Origin: an uncultured bacterium
GTDB lineage: Bacteria > Bacillota > Clostridia > Lachnospirales > Lachnospiraceae
Direction of reading: 5' to 3'
Assembly: GCA_948467735.1 (NCBI GenBank)
Contig: CAOKFN010000005.1
Coordinates: 69,341-133,340, forward strand
DNA: 64,000 bases
Part shown: piece by piece, positions 17,854-27,506 of the stretch
Layout of the letters: every line of letters starts with the position of its first letter
Numbering within the stretch: position 1 is the stretch's first letter
The notes under the pieces: generated by a model
The model's input: the letters and a program-made list of their open reading frames with translations, nothing else
Told to the model about the DNA's origin: nothing
The model's database searches: none
Position numbers and translations under genes: made by a program

Positions 17854-18990
17854 ATGAATAACAGTGGAATCATCTCCCAATATGGTTTCCTATTTCAAAG
17901 AAAAGTATTTGTTTTATACATTTTGGAAAATGTAAATGTAAAACAGAGATTTTGCTTTGAGGGTAAAGACGATGTCGAAATAGCCGCAGATAAAAAAATA
18001 TATGCATTATATGATTCCGCCAGTCATTATATCCAAGTAAAGAGCGGAAAAGTGGATTCTGTTTGTTTCTGTAAGATTGTTGGAAACTGGCTGTTGACTC
18101 ACAATTTTGGGGAAGAAGCATTTACTCTTTTTATTGAGAATGATTTGGGCTTTGCATGGTCAGTGCCTAAGTTTACTGATTTAGTAAAGAAGTATGTGCT
18201 AAATGGAAAAAAGCAGGACAAAACCTCAATAGCAAAAAGAGTATACGACCAATATGCGGAAGATATTGAAAATAATGGTTCGCAGCAGTTGGAGGAGGAC
18301 ATTAAGAGGATACTTTCAACAATGAATATTGTTAAATGTTCTGTTGAGGAAATAGACCATAGATTAGAGAATGTGTTCTTTGAGAATCATTGTCAAGATA
18401 TTATAGAGTATGAGCTTGCAAAGAAAAAAAGACTAGAGAGATTTATTCAATATATCAATCAGCAGATTGATGATGCAATAAAAGAAAAAAAGACATATTC
18501 GTTGATTTTTCCGGAACTTATGAAAATGCTGACTTTAGTATGTGATGAGATTAATGATCATAAGTATATTGTGGACACAACATATTTAAAGAAGCCATTT
18601 AATGATAAGGCGAAAGAAATTGTTGGTGAAAGAAAGCAAAGAGAAGTGCGGCAATTATTTATGGTGGATAATAAAGATGCTTTTGTAATTGAGGGAATCG
18701 TGAACGAATTATTTTATAAAGATTTCCGAGAAATATATGTGGATAAAAGGACAACGGAAATTTCAAATTTGGAACAGTTTGCGAAGGAGAATTTTGATGA
18801 GGCTTTATTTGAAATAGAAGGAGTCCCAAAGCCAAGGGAATTATATATTAAAACAACATCAAAGTCTATAGAAAGCGATATCCTGCCAAATGGACCAATG
18901 TACAGAAAAGGATGTTATATATATTTGACAGGAGATGATATTGATGAGGAGAAACAATTGACATGGGGGGATTGCAATGAAACTGAATGA
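17854..18990 (+). CDS. PD-(D/E)xK nuclease-like effector of an ABC-three-component-type system
   Basis: A 378-residue soluble protein, AT-rich against its hsd neighbours. The N-terminus fits the Cap4/DUF4297/Mrr-like restriction endonuclease fold: QYGFLFQ (residues 9-15), FEGKDDVEI with Asp40, then YIQVKSGKV with Gln61 and Lys63, i.e. D...QxK. The rest is helical, with conserved-looking KGCYIYLTGDDI near the end. In ABC-3C systems the effector is a nuclease or other toxic domain fused to a conserved C-terminal domain that docks on the other two components; gene order (effector, small middle protein, ATPase) and overlaps match. The fold is read from motif spacing only; no close family member was recognised. 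Expected role is DNA cleavage when invasion is sensed. Confidence 0.62.
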   Translation: MNNSGIISQYGFLFQRKVFVLYILENVNVKQRFCFEGKDDVEIAADKKIYALYDSASHYIQVKSGKVDSVCFCKIVGNWLLTHNFGEEAFTLFIENDLGFAWSVPKFTDLVKKYVLNGKKQDKTSIAKRVYDQYAEDIENNGSQQLEEDIKRILSTMNIVKCSVEEIDHRLENVFFENHCQDIIEYELAKKKRLERFIQYINQQIDDAIKEKKTYSLIFPELMKMLTLVCDEINDHKYIVDTTYLKKPFNDKAKEIVGERKQREVRQLFMVDNKDAFVIEGIVNELFYKDFREIYVDKRTTEISNLEQFAKENFDEALFEIEGVPKPRELYIKTTSKSIESDILPNGPMYRKGCYIYLTGDDIDEEKQLTWGDCNETE

Positions 18991-19405
18991 TATTGTTATT
19001 GAGGCAGAATATGCGGATATAATACTTTCTTTATTAGGAGAACCATATTATGTTTCATCGGTTTCCAAAATTATTTTTATGTCCTTTTGCATAAAACATG
19101 AAAAAAATATGGCGTATTACAGAATGAGAAAAGAAGATTTTGTGGATGTCTTTTTTAGAAATATATCCTTTAAACTGTCTGCTGAATATAAAGATATCGG
19201 CAGAATAATCCATGTTATAGATATACTGAACAGAACTAATAAAATTAAGGTTGATGGTGATAGTATATCCGTTCAAAAGCAAATGCCGCATTCCCCTGAG
19301 AATGAGTTTTTAAGGATGTGTGTTGTTAAAAATCCCAATCCAATTATTGAAATAAATAAGTTAGACGCGACTGCAATGCTTGAGGAGGTAATTCGTTATG
19401 TTTAA
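18977..19405 (+). CDS. small middle component of the ABC-three-component-type cassette
   Basis: A 142-residue protein that overlaps the upstream gene by 14 bp and the downstream ATPase by 8 bp, so all three are translationally coupled. It is mostly helical; the segment VSKIIFMSFCIKHEK through IGRIIHVIDILNRTNKIKVDGDSISVQKQ reads like a winged helix with a beta wing, which is how ABC-3C middle components are described. The final helix LDATAMLEEVIRYV is hydrophobic and probably an interface. It would bridge effector and ATPase. GGGGG lies 6 nt before the ATG. Identification rests on position, size and predicted fold. Confidence 0.55.
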   Translation: MKLNDIVIEAEYADIILSLLGEPYYVSSVSKIIFMSFCIKHEKNMAYYRMRKEDFVDVFFRNISFKLSAEYKDIGRIIHVIDILNRTNKIKVDGDSISVQKQMPHSPENEFLRMCVVKNPNPIIEINKLDATAMLEEVIRYV

Positions 19406-21083
19406 GCTGAAATCTATTAAATTTATTCATGACGAGCAGACTCAGGAATATGAATTTACTGAGCATAGTTTTGTATACGGGGAAAACACCAAAGGAAAAA
19501 CCGCATTAACCATGGTGATTGATTATATTTTGGGAAGCAGCGGGAAATTGACATATCGGGGATTGGATCATATTGACAGTATTGAGGCTCACTTGACGAA
19601 TGATATGACAAATCTATGGATAAAAAGGGATATTCAGGGAAATTGTTTTTATAAAAGAACAGAGGAAAGTGATTTTATAGAAGTCAGTTTAGATATATAT
19701 AAAGATAATATATGTTTGATGCTGGTATCCAAGCCTAATAATCGATATTTGGATATATATAGAAAAGTGTTTGATGAGCGTCCGACATTTCGCTCATTCA
19801 ATTTTTTAAATTACATAGAAGAAAAAGGAGTGGGGGATTTAAGTATTGTATTTACAAAGACAAAGGATATAAAACATAATATTCGTGTTAGAAACATTAT
19901 GAATTTCTTTTTCAACTTTGAGAAAATAGAGCAGATATATGAAAAAGAATTGCTGTTGGAACAAAGCAGCGGTGAATTAGATAAGATTACAAGGGATTAT
20001 CAGGAGTATCAAAGGATTCAAATACAGCAGCGTAATATTTTTAAAGAGCTGCAATTACCATATACCGGAAAATATCAGATGGATTATAAAAGTTTTTGCG
20101 ATTTTAAAAATACATATACAAGAAAGGCAAAAGAAAAGGAAAAGGATTTAGTGTATTTGTCGCAGGCAGCGTTTGCTCTTTCCGAAGAAATAAAGTTATA
20201 TCAATTTATGAAGAATCAATCAAGTAATATGATAGAACGAAAAGAGAGGATAAAGCGGTTATTGTCAATTTTGGATGCGGTTGTTGATGATACGCCGGAA
20301 TATGCGGAATATACACAATTTATAAAAAATACAATTCAAAGAATCGATGATGAAAATGTTATATTATCTCTAACAGATTATAATAGGGTAATAAAGGATA
20401 TAAAAAAAGAAAAGGGTCATTTGGATGACGAAATCGCACTATTGAAAGGTAAAGCTGTTGAGATATCTTATGAAGATGCTGTGAAAAAAGTAGGCTTGCT
20501 GGAGCACCTGTTCTATGTGCTGCGGGAAAATATTGATGTTGGGAAAATGGAAACTTTGAAAAAGAAGGTTGATGAGCTGAAAAAAGAAATAAAAGAACTC
20601 AAATTATCATTTGATCAGAACAAAGTGAATACTTTTAATGAGCGTCTTACGAAAGTATATCTTAGAGAAGGTCTGGCTATAAAACATTTGGATGAAGATT
20701 TGAAAGAGGACTGTTTTTCCTTGGAATATGATCCTTTCAGGGTATGTTTATATGCAAAGCATAGGGAAGGCGATAAGATTGTCAAATTTATGCCGGGAAG
20801 CATGGCGAGGCAGACGCATATCCAAATATTGTTATATTTGACAATGTTTGAGTATTTGATAGAAAATTTCCCTGATTTTATATATATGCCCTTATTGGTG
20901 GTTGATTCGGCGAACCAATCAATGGAAATAAATTGTTTTAATAAAATTTATCCGGTCATTATGGAAATGGTTGAAAAGATTGGTATTCAAACAATATTTA
21001 TTTCTAAAGATAAAATAGATGGGATTCGTTCGGAAGATTTTATCGACATATCTGGGGGATTGAATAGATTTCACCAAAGCTAA
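19398..21083 (+). CDS. Rad50/SMC-like ABC ATPase of the ABC-three-component-type cassette
   Basis: A 561-residue ATPase. Walker A is GENTKGKT at residues 28-35, as in AAA_23/RecN-like ATPases that lack a membrane partner. Two long coiled-coil arms (about 185-345 and 370-410, rich in K/E/L heptads) flank a short hinge. The head's second half has PGSMARQTHIQILLYL where the LSGGQ signature should be, and Walker B PLLVVDSANQ with Asp503; the residue after Asp is Ser rather than Glu, a variation typical of this ABC-3C/DUF-type clade rather than of SMC proteins. TIFISK supplies the D/H-loop strand. Expected role: sense DNA or phage structures and license the effector nuclease. It starts within the upstream gene's stop region. 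Confidence 0.65.
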   Translation: MFKLKSIKFIHDEQTQEYEFTEHSFVYGENTKGKTALTMVIDYILGSSGKLTYRGLDHIDSIEAHLTNDMTNLWIKRDIQGNCFYKRTEESDFIEVSLDIYKDNICLMLVSKPNNRYLDIYRKVFDERPTFRSFNFLNYIEEKGVGDLSIVFTKTKDIKHNIRVRNIMNFFFNFEKIEQIYEKELLLEQSSGELDKITRDYQEYQRIQIQQRNIFKELQLPYTGKYQMDYKSFCDFKNTYTRKAKEKEKDLVYLSQAAFALSEEIKLYQFMKNQSSNMIERKERIKRLLSILDAVVDDTPEYAEYTQFIKNTIQRIDDENVILSLTDYNRVIKDIKKEKGHLDDEIALLKGKAVEISYEDAVKKVGLLEHLFYVLRENIDVGKMETLKKKVDELKKEIKELKLSFDQNKVNTFNERLTKVYLREGLAIKHLDEDLKEDCFSLEYDPFRVCLYAKHREGDKIVKFMPGSMARQTHIQILLYLTMFEYLIENFPDFIYMPLLVVDSANQSMEINCFNKIYPVIMEMVEKIGIQTIFISKDKIDGIRSEDFIDISGGLNRFHQS

Positions 21084-21157
21084 ATGTATTGAGCAAAAAT
21101 AATATATGGTACAAAGAGAAGAAGTATGAAGATACAATCAACAAAGGAGCTTATATT

Positions 21158-24100
21158 ATGTCAGAACATTATACGGAAGCGGACTATGAGAAATCCGTGA
21201 TAGAATTATTTGAAGGCATGGGCTATACTCATGTGTACGGACCTAATATCGAACGAGATTTCCACAGCCCGCTGTACGATGAAGTGCTGGAGGACTGTAT
21301 CCGGCGCCTGAATCCGACTCTTCCGGAGGACGCCATTGCCGACGCGTTGTACAAGGTTCGGAATTTTGAAAACGGAGAGCTTGTTCAAAAGAACGAGCTG
21401 TTCATGGATTACCTGCAAAACGGAATACCTGTGCGCTTTTTTGTAAAGGGCGAGGAACGCTCCTCTATCGTCCGCCTTGTTGACTATCATAATGTAGACA
21501 ATAATTCCTTTATCGCCGCAAATCAATGGACTTTTGTTGAAAACAGCAACAAGCGTCCTGATATTATTTTATTCCTCAACGGCCTGCCCGTTGTTGTTGT
21601 TGAGTTGAAGTCTCCATCCAGAGAAGAAACCGATGCCAGCGAAGCATACCTGCAGTTAAGGAACTACATGCAGGAAATTCCATCCATGTTTATTTATAAT
21701 GCCATCTGTGTCATGAGCGATATGGGGACGTCCAAGGCCGGAACGATTACATCCGGTGAAGACCGCTTCATGGAGTGGAAAACGAAAGAGGGATGCTATG
21801 AGAATACCCAATATGCTCAATTTGATACATTCTTTGAGGGAATCTTTCTAAAAGAACGACTGCTGGATATCATAAAGAACTTTATCTGCTTTTCTAACGA
21901 GGGGTTAAAGCAGGTTAAAATATTAGCAGGATATCATCAATATTTTGCCGTAAAGAAGGCGGTTGAATCGACAAAGCACGCTTCCGAAACGGACGGCAAA
22001 GGCGGTGTCTTCTGGCATACGCAGGGCAGCGGAAAATCCCTGTCCATGGTTTTTTATGCGCATCTGCTTCAGGAGGCGTTGGACAGTCCCACGATTGTTG
22101 TGCTGACGGATCGAAATGATCTGGACGACCAGCTGTATAGCCAATTTGCAAAGTGTAAGGCTTTTCTAAGGCAGGAGCCCATGCATGCAAAAAGCCGCGA
22201 GCATTTAAAATCTTTGCTGGCAGGGCGGAAGGCTAACGGGATTATCTTTACAACAATGCAGAAATTTGAGGAATCCCACGATGCGCTGTCTGAGCGCCGC
22301 AATATCATCGTAATGGCTGACGAAGCGCATCGGGGGCAGTATGGACTTGCAGAGAAGATAAAAATGACGACGAACGAATCCGGTGAAAAAATTGCCAAGC
22401 GTGTAACGGGCACTGCCAGAATCATTAGAAACACTCTGCCCAATGCCACATACATAGGTTTTACCGGCACTCCGATTTCCTCTAAGGATCGCAGTACCCG
22501 CGAGGTATTTGGGGACTATATCGATATTTATGATATGACGCAGGCCGTTGAAGATGGGGCAACCAGACCGGTATATTATGAAAGCCGCGTTATCAATTTG
22601 AAATTGGATGAGGAGACGCTCAAACTGATTGATATGGAATATGATATTATGGCCAATCAAGCTGATCCGGATGTGATTGAAAAGAGTAAGCGTGAACTTG
22701 GCCGGATGGAAGTGGTTCTAGGGAGCGACCAGACAATTAATTCCCTTGTCTTAGACATTCTGGACCATTATGAGAACTATAGAGAGAACCTGCTGACAGG
22801 CAAAGCTATGATTGTAGCTTATTCCCGCGCAATCGCAATGAAGATTTATCGGCGGCTTTTGGAGCTTAGACCGGAATGGACGGATAAAGCTGCCGTTATT
22901 ATGACGGAAAGCAATCAGGATCCGGCGGAATGGCGCAAGGTTATCGGAAGCAAGCATCATAAAGACGAGCTGGCTAAGCTTTTTAAGGACAACGACAGTC
23001 CGCTTAAAATTGCAATCGTGGTGGATATGTGGCTGACAGGTTTTGACGTACCGTCGCTTGCGACCATGTATGTATACAAGCCCATGGCAGGCCACAATCT
23101 TATGCAGGCAATCGCTCGTGTAAACCGTGTGTTTCGGGATAAGGAAGGCGGCCTTGTTGTTGATTATATTGGAATTGCCTCGGCATTAAAGCAGGCAATG
23201 AATGATTATACGGTTCGTGACAAGAAAAATTATGGCGATACGGATGTGGCGAAGGCGGCATATCCTAAATTTTTGGAAAAGCTGTCAATATGTCGAGATC
23301 TGTTTCACGGATATGATTACACTAAGTTTACTGCCGGTACCGATCTGGAAAGAGCAAGAACGATTACAGGCGCGGTGAATTTTATTGTTGACCGTGGAAA
23401 GGAGGAAGAAAAGAATACTTTTGTCAAGGAAGCTCTTATGCTCCATCAAGCACTTTCACTTTGTTCTTCTCTTGCACCGAAAGAACTGCGGTTTGAAGCG
23501 GCTTTCTTTGAGGCGGTGAGGGTACTGGCTGTCAGGCTGACAAATCAGGGAAGCGGCGGCCGGAAAATCTCTCTTCCGGAGATGAATCAGCGTATTAACG
23601 ACCTTTTGAGACAGAGCATAAAGAGTGAAGGGGTGATAAATCTTTTCTCTGACATACAACGGGAATTCTCACTTTTCGATCCCAAGTTCCTTGAAGAAAT
23701 TTCCAAAATGAAGGAGAAAAACCTTGCCGTGGAGCTTTTGAAAAAATTGATTGCGGAGCAGGTGCAGGTTTATCGCCGAACCAATGTAGTGAAATCCGAA
23801 AAATTCAGTGAAATTATACAGCGGGCTATGAACGCTTATTTGAACGGAATGCTGACGAATGAACAGGTGATTGAAGAACTTTTGAATTTGGCAAAACAGA
23901 TCGCAGAGGCGCAGAAAGAAGGAGAGAAACTTGGGCTTACGGCGGATGAACTTGCCTTCTATGACGCTTTGACGAAGCCGCAGGCAATCAAAGATTTCTA
24001 TGAAAACGAGGAGCTGATTGCTGTTACAAAGGAACTGGCTGAAACGCTGAGAAAGAATAAGACCATAGACTGGCAGAAGAGGGATTCCGCCCGTGCGAAG

Positions 24101-24307
24101 ATGCGCATGCTGATCAAGAAGCTTCTTAAGAAGCACCGCTATCCGCCGGAGGGAATGGAAGATGCGGTTCGGACCGTCATGACGCAGTGTGAGCTTTGGA
24201 CGGACAATACAGATATGGAAGAGCCGGAACACAAAACTGCAAATTATTTTCTGCGTGAAGAAAAACTTAGCAGGGTTGCGGAAGATTTTTCATTGCATTG
24301 GGAGTAA
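21158..24307 (+). CDS. hsdR: type I restriction endonuclease subunit HsdR
   Basis: The 1049-residue motor and nuclease subunit. The N-terminal PD-(D/E)xK site is Asp135 (KRPDIILF) with Glu149 and Lys151 (VVELKSP). The SF2 translocase has QGSGKS (289-294), DEAH (388-391), YIGFTGTP and the late motif VNRVFRDKEGGLVVDYIG; the helical C-terminal domain (about 840-1049) binds the MTase core. The ATG at 21158 has AAAGGAG 9 nt upstream; the frame is open for 23 more codons without a good site. It is separated from hsdS by the 3.5-kb ATPase cassette, an unusual break in the hsdM-S-R order. Without a working HsdM, HsdR should be idle, which would make loss of hsdM tolerable. Confidence 0.93.
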   Translation: MSEHYTEADYEKSVIELFEGMGYTHVYGPNIERDFHSPLYDEVLEDCIRRLNPTLPEDAIADALYKVRNFENGELVQKNELFMDYLQNGIPVRFFVKGEERSSIVRLVDYHNVDNNSFIAANQWTFVENSNKRPDIILFLNGLPVVVVELKSPSREETDASEAYLQLRNYMQEIPSMFIYNAICVMSDMGTSKAGTITSGEDRFMEWKTKEGCYENTQYAQFDTFFEGIFLKERLLDIIKNFICFSNEGLKQVKILAGYHQYFAVKKAVESTKHASETDGKGGVFWHTQGSGKSLSMVFYAHLLQEALDSPTIVVLTDRNDLDDQLYSQFAKCKAFLRQEPMHAKSREHLKSLLAGRKANGIIFTTMQKFEESHDALSERRNIIVMADEAHRGQYGLAEKIKMTTNESGEKIAKRVTGTARIIRNTLPNATYIGFTGTPISSKDRSTREVFGDYIDIYDMTQAVEDGATRPVYYESRVINLKLDEETLKLIDMEYDIMANQADPDVIEKSKRELGRMEVVLGSDQTINSLVLDILDHYENYRENLLTGKAMIVAYSRAIAMKIYRRLLELRPEWTDKAAVIMTESNQDPAEWRKVIGSKHHKDELAKLFKDNDSPLKIAIVVDMWLTGFDVPSLATMYVYKPMAGHNLMQAIARVNRVFRDKEGGLVVDYIGIASALKQAMNDYTVRDKKNYGDTDVAKAAYPKFLEKLSICRDLFHGYDYTKFTAGTDLERARTITGAVNFIVDRGKEEEKNTFVKEALMLHQALSLCSSLAPKELRFEAAFFEAVRVLAVRLTNQGSGGRKISLPEMNQRINDLLRQSIKSEGVINLFSDIQREFSLFDPKFLEEISKMKEKNLAVELLKKLIAEQVQVYRRTNVVKSEKFSEIIQRAMNAYLNGMLTNEQVIEELLNLAKQIAEAQKEGEKLGLTADELAFYDALTKPQAIKDFYENEELIAVTKELAETLRKNKTIDWQKRDSARAKMRMLIKKLLKKHRYPPEGMEDAVRTVMTQCELWTDNTDMEEPEHKTANYFLREEKLSRVAEDFSLHWE

Positions 24308-24412
24308 AGAAAAGTATGACAGAGGAGGCTCTGCATTCTAATTGAAAGCAAAACCAAACACAACAGCGGAAAACTCCGCATCATAAAAATCAAGAATCGG
24401 AGGCAGCGGCAT

Positions 24413-26482
24413 ATGGACGCGAGAAAAGGTAATATTTACGAGATACTGAACGGAAACAAGCAGTTTTTAATCCCTGTTTATCAGAGATACTACAGCTGGG
24501 ACAGAGAGCAGTGTACGAGGCTCTGGAACGACATTGTCGATATGCAGAAAAAAGGAAGGGTCGGCCATTTTGTCGGTTCAATTGTCAATATTGCGGAACA
24601 GGCCATGCCCACCGGAGTCCAGAAATATATGATTATTGACGGCCAGCAGAGAATGACCACCCTTACCCTTCTTCTGCTTGCCCTGAGAGACTATGCCGTC
24701 AAGAACCCGGAGGACGCCGCGGTCAATGCCCGCCGTATTGATAATATGCTGTTGAAAAATGAATATGAAAGCGGTGATGAGCGATATAAGCTTCTTCTGA
24801 CCGAAACGGACAGGGATATATTAATGCGCCTTGTGGAAAGCAGGCCTATTGCTGAAAATACCAAGTCAAAGCTGCTGGACAACTATACTTTCTTTGCCGG
24901 AAAGATTGCGGACAAGGAGCTTCAGCCTGCGGAAATCTACGAATCCATCGGCAAACTGCAGATCGTGAATATTACGCTGGATCGCGATGTGGATGATGCG
25001 CAGGCAATATTTGAGAGCCTCAATTCTACAGGCAAGGAGCTTTCCGAGTCCGACCTAATTAGGAATTATGTTTTGATGGGGCTTGCGCCCGGGGAGCAGA
25101 CCTATGTGTATGAGCACTTATGGAGGCCCATGGAGCTTTTGTTTGTCTATGAGACGCAGGATTCTGTCATGGACCGGTTCTTCCGCGATTACCTGACTAT
25201 GAAGCTGACCCGGATTCCAAAGCAGGACAGGGTGTATGAAGAGTTCAAATTATATCATTTGAACTGTGAATTTGGTTCTGTCAAGGAGCTTTGTCAGGAT
25301 CTGCTTGCCTATGCCAAATATTATACGGACATGGTGTTCAAACGCAGCAATAATAAAGTACTGAAAGCCTTGTATGAGGATATCAATGCGCTCAGGATGG
25401 AGGTGTCCTATCCGTTTCTGCTGAAGGTACATAACGATTTTGCGGAAAGCCTTCTTTCCGAAGACGAACTTCTGGAAATCATACGCATGTGCATCAGTTA
25501 TGTGTTCAGGAGAAGTATCTGCGATATTCCGGCAAATTCACTGAATAAGACATTTGCAACACTTCGCAATGAAATCAAGCCGGACGACTACCTGAATTCT
25601 ATCAAGGCATTTTTTGTGATGCGTGATGATTATAAAGAATTTCCCAATGACGATAAATTTACGGCGGCGTTTATGTCAAGGGATATCTATAATATGCGCT
25701 CCCGCAATTTTATATTGAGCCATTTGGAAAATTTCGGCAATAAGGCGCCCATTGTGATTGAAAATTACACGATTGAGCATATCATGCCGCAGAACAGCAG
25801 CCTGAGCCCGGCGTGGCAGCAGGAGCTTGGAGCGAACTGGCGTGAGGTACAAAAAAATTATCTCCATACCATTGGCAATCTGACTCTGACAGCATATAAT
25901 TCCGAAATGAGCGACAGGCCGTTTATGGATAAAATGGAGATGTCCGGCGGATTCAAGGAAAGCGCTCTCAGGCTGAATTCATATGTGGTAAAACTGAATA
26001 ACTGGAATGAGGAGCGAATCAAAGAGCGTGCCGGACTGCTTGCAGAGAAGGCCAAGCTCATCTGGGCTTACCCGTCTATGGCGGAGGCTGAGCTTGCGCC
26101 TTACAAGGTTACGGAGAAACCGGCACAGCGCCACAGCTTTGAGAGCTACGACAGCAACGCGTTTACCAAAATGTTGTTTGAAGCTCTGGACAGACGTATC
26201 ATGAACCTTTCTCCGAACGTAAAGCGGGAATTCAAGAAGCTGTATATCGCATATAAGCTGGACACCAATTTTGTGGATATCGTATTACAGAAACAGAGAC
26301 TTCGTATTTCCGTTAATATGAAATTTGCCGAGGTCTATGATCCTAATGGTATCTGCAAAGACATTACCCGGCTTGGACGCTGGGGCAACGGGGATGTGGA
26401 GCTTTTCCTAGAGCATATATCCGATGTGGATCAGGTGATGGAAATCATTGAGCAGTCGTTTAGGCTGCAGGCAGACGAATGA
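24413..26482 (+). CDS. GmrSD-like DUF262/DUF1524 HNH restriction endonuclease
   Basis: A 689-residue fusion like the modification-dependent type IV enzyme GmrSD and BrxU. The DUF262 domain has the ParB/sulfiredoxin-like nucleotide site (PVYQRYYSWDREQ near residues 22-34 and IIDGQQRMTTL around Asp76). After a long helical middle, the DUF1524 HNH nuclease carries IEHIMPQN (Glu455-His456) and HTIGNLTLTAYN. The C-terminal ~120 residues match DUF5655 (KREFKKLYIAYKLDTNF...). The family cuts glucosylated or otherwise modified phage DNA using nucleotide hydrolysis. It lies 105 bp after hsdR and completes a layered defence set. GGAGGCAGC precedes the start. Confidence 0.85.
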   Translation: MDARKGNIYEILNGNKQFLIPVYQRYYSWDREQCTRLWNDIVDMQKKGRVGHFVGSIVNIAEQAMPTGVQKYMIIDGQQRMTTLTLLLLALRDYAVKNPEDAAVNARRIDNMLLKNEYESGDERYKLLLTETDRDILMRLVESRPIAENTKSKLLDNYTFFAGKIADKELQPAEIYESIGKLQIVNITLDRDVDDAQAIFESLNSTGKELSESDLIRNYVLMGLAPGEQTYVYEHLWRPMELLFVYETQDSVMDRFFRDYLTMKLTRIPKQDRVYEEFKLYHLNCEFGSVKELCQDLLAYAKYYTDMVFKRSNNKVLKALYEDINALRMEVSYPFLLKVHNDFAESLLSEDELLEIIRMCISYVFRRSICDIPANSLNKTFATLRNEIKPDDYLNSIKAFFVMRDDYKEFPNDDKFTAAFMSRDIYNMRSRNFILSHLENFGNKAPIVIENYTIEHIMPQNSSLSPAWQQELGANWREVQKNYLHTIGNLTLTAYNSEMSDRPFMDKMEMSGGFKESALRLNSYVVKLNNWNEERIKERAGLLAEKAKLIWAYPSMAEAELAPYKVTEKPAQRHSFESYDSNAFTKMLFEALDRRIMNLSPNVKREFKKLYIAYKLDTNFVDIVLQKQRLRISVNMKFAEVYDPNGICKDITRLGRWGNGDVELFLEHISDVDQVMEIIEQSFRLQADE

Positions 26483-26663
26483 ATCCTCAGCGGGCATGCT
26501 CCCGATTCTTTTTTACTTTGCGCCGTGCCGCAAAGCCGACTTGCGGCGGGCCCGGGCATCAAGCCATGTAAAAGGTGGAAGCTGCCAATAGAATCCACAT
26601 TCCATGAGATAAACAAAAATTAGGAACTGGCGGTATGAAAGGAAGATAAAATGGAGCTGACAA

Positions 26664-27506
26664 ATGAACAGCGTAAATATCTTGGACTGGAACTCGCCTT
26701 ATGGTATGTATTTTGATTATAACGGAGGCGTCCGGTTAGCAAATTACACAACGCAGCAGACCTATTATTCTTCGGCTTTTGCCGGTGTTCCATTTATGGA
26801 CAAGGGAGGGCTTCAAAGGTTTCTTGATATATGGGCTGCCGAGACAACCAATGAGGATTTAGATGAAATTCAAGCGTTCGCTCATATGAAACGTTGTCAT
26901 TGCAAATATAAAGAAGGGGATTTCTTTCGGTTCAAATATGATCGCAGAAATTACGGCTATGGACGGATTTTATTTGATGTAAGAAAATATAGTAAGGCCG
27001 GAGGGAAATTTTGGGATATTCTCATGGGAAAGGCGCTCTGCGTTTCGGTTTATCATATCATTACGGAAAATCCATGTGTGCATATGGAAGATTTGCAAAA
27101 GCTCCAAAGCTGTCCATCCACATACATGATGGACAATCGGTTTTATTATGGGGAATACAAGATTGTCGGGAATGCGCCTTTGTCTGAGGCTGTGGATTAT
27201 CCGGTGATGTACGGACGTTCTATCAGCGCGCTTGACAGAAATAAAATCTGCTTTTGCCGCGGCAGAGAGTATCATGAGATTCCCTTGGAAGGGAATGAAC
27301 TTTTCTCTACGGATTTCAAAAACAATGGAATAAGCTGGTCGCTGAATGTCAATAAAACACTTGTTGAGGAATGTATTATGGCAGGTACAAACGAACCGTT
27401 TTGGAAGGCCAATCCCGGAAATGATCTGCGAAATCCTGTTTTTTCTAAAGAATTAGCCCTTGTTCTGAAACAGATGGGAATGGAGGAGCAAAAAAGTGGG
27501 ACTTGA
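26664..27506 (+). CDS. Imm26-like immunity-type protein
   Basis: A 280-residue soluble protein. Its central block CHCKYKEGDFFRFKYDRRNYGYGRILFD (broken here as YKEGDFFRFKY and YGYGRILFDV) matches the Imm26 core, in which 'GDvFaip...yGyGriL' is the hallmark of immunity proteins paired with polymorphic toxins. The outer parts are not recognised. There is no signal peptide, as expected for a cytosolic antidote. The downstream gene overlaps it by 11 bp. No toxin gene is visible nearby, so this may be an orphan immunity gene kept in the defence island. The assignment is from the motif only. Confidence 0.5.
   Translation: MNSVNILDWNSPYGMYFDYNGGVRLANYTTQQTYYSSAFAGVPFMDKGGLQRFLDIWAAETTNEDLDEIQAFAHMKRCHCKYKEGDFFRFKYDRRNYGYGRILFDVRKYSKAGGKFWDILMGKALCVSVYHIITENPCVHMEDLQKLQSCPSTYMMDNRFYYGEYKIVGNAPLSEAVDYPVMYGRSISALDRNKICFCRGREYHEIPLEGNELFSTDFKNNGISWSLNVNKTLVEECIMAGTNEPFWKANPGNDLRNPVFSKELALVLKQMGMEEQKSGT

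Noticed and set aside
24413..26482. Considered as part of a BREX or DISARM system
   Set aside because: No PglZ, BrxC, PglX, DrmA or similar genes are present; the DUF262/HNH enzyme stands alone.
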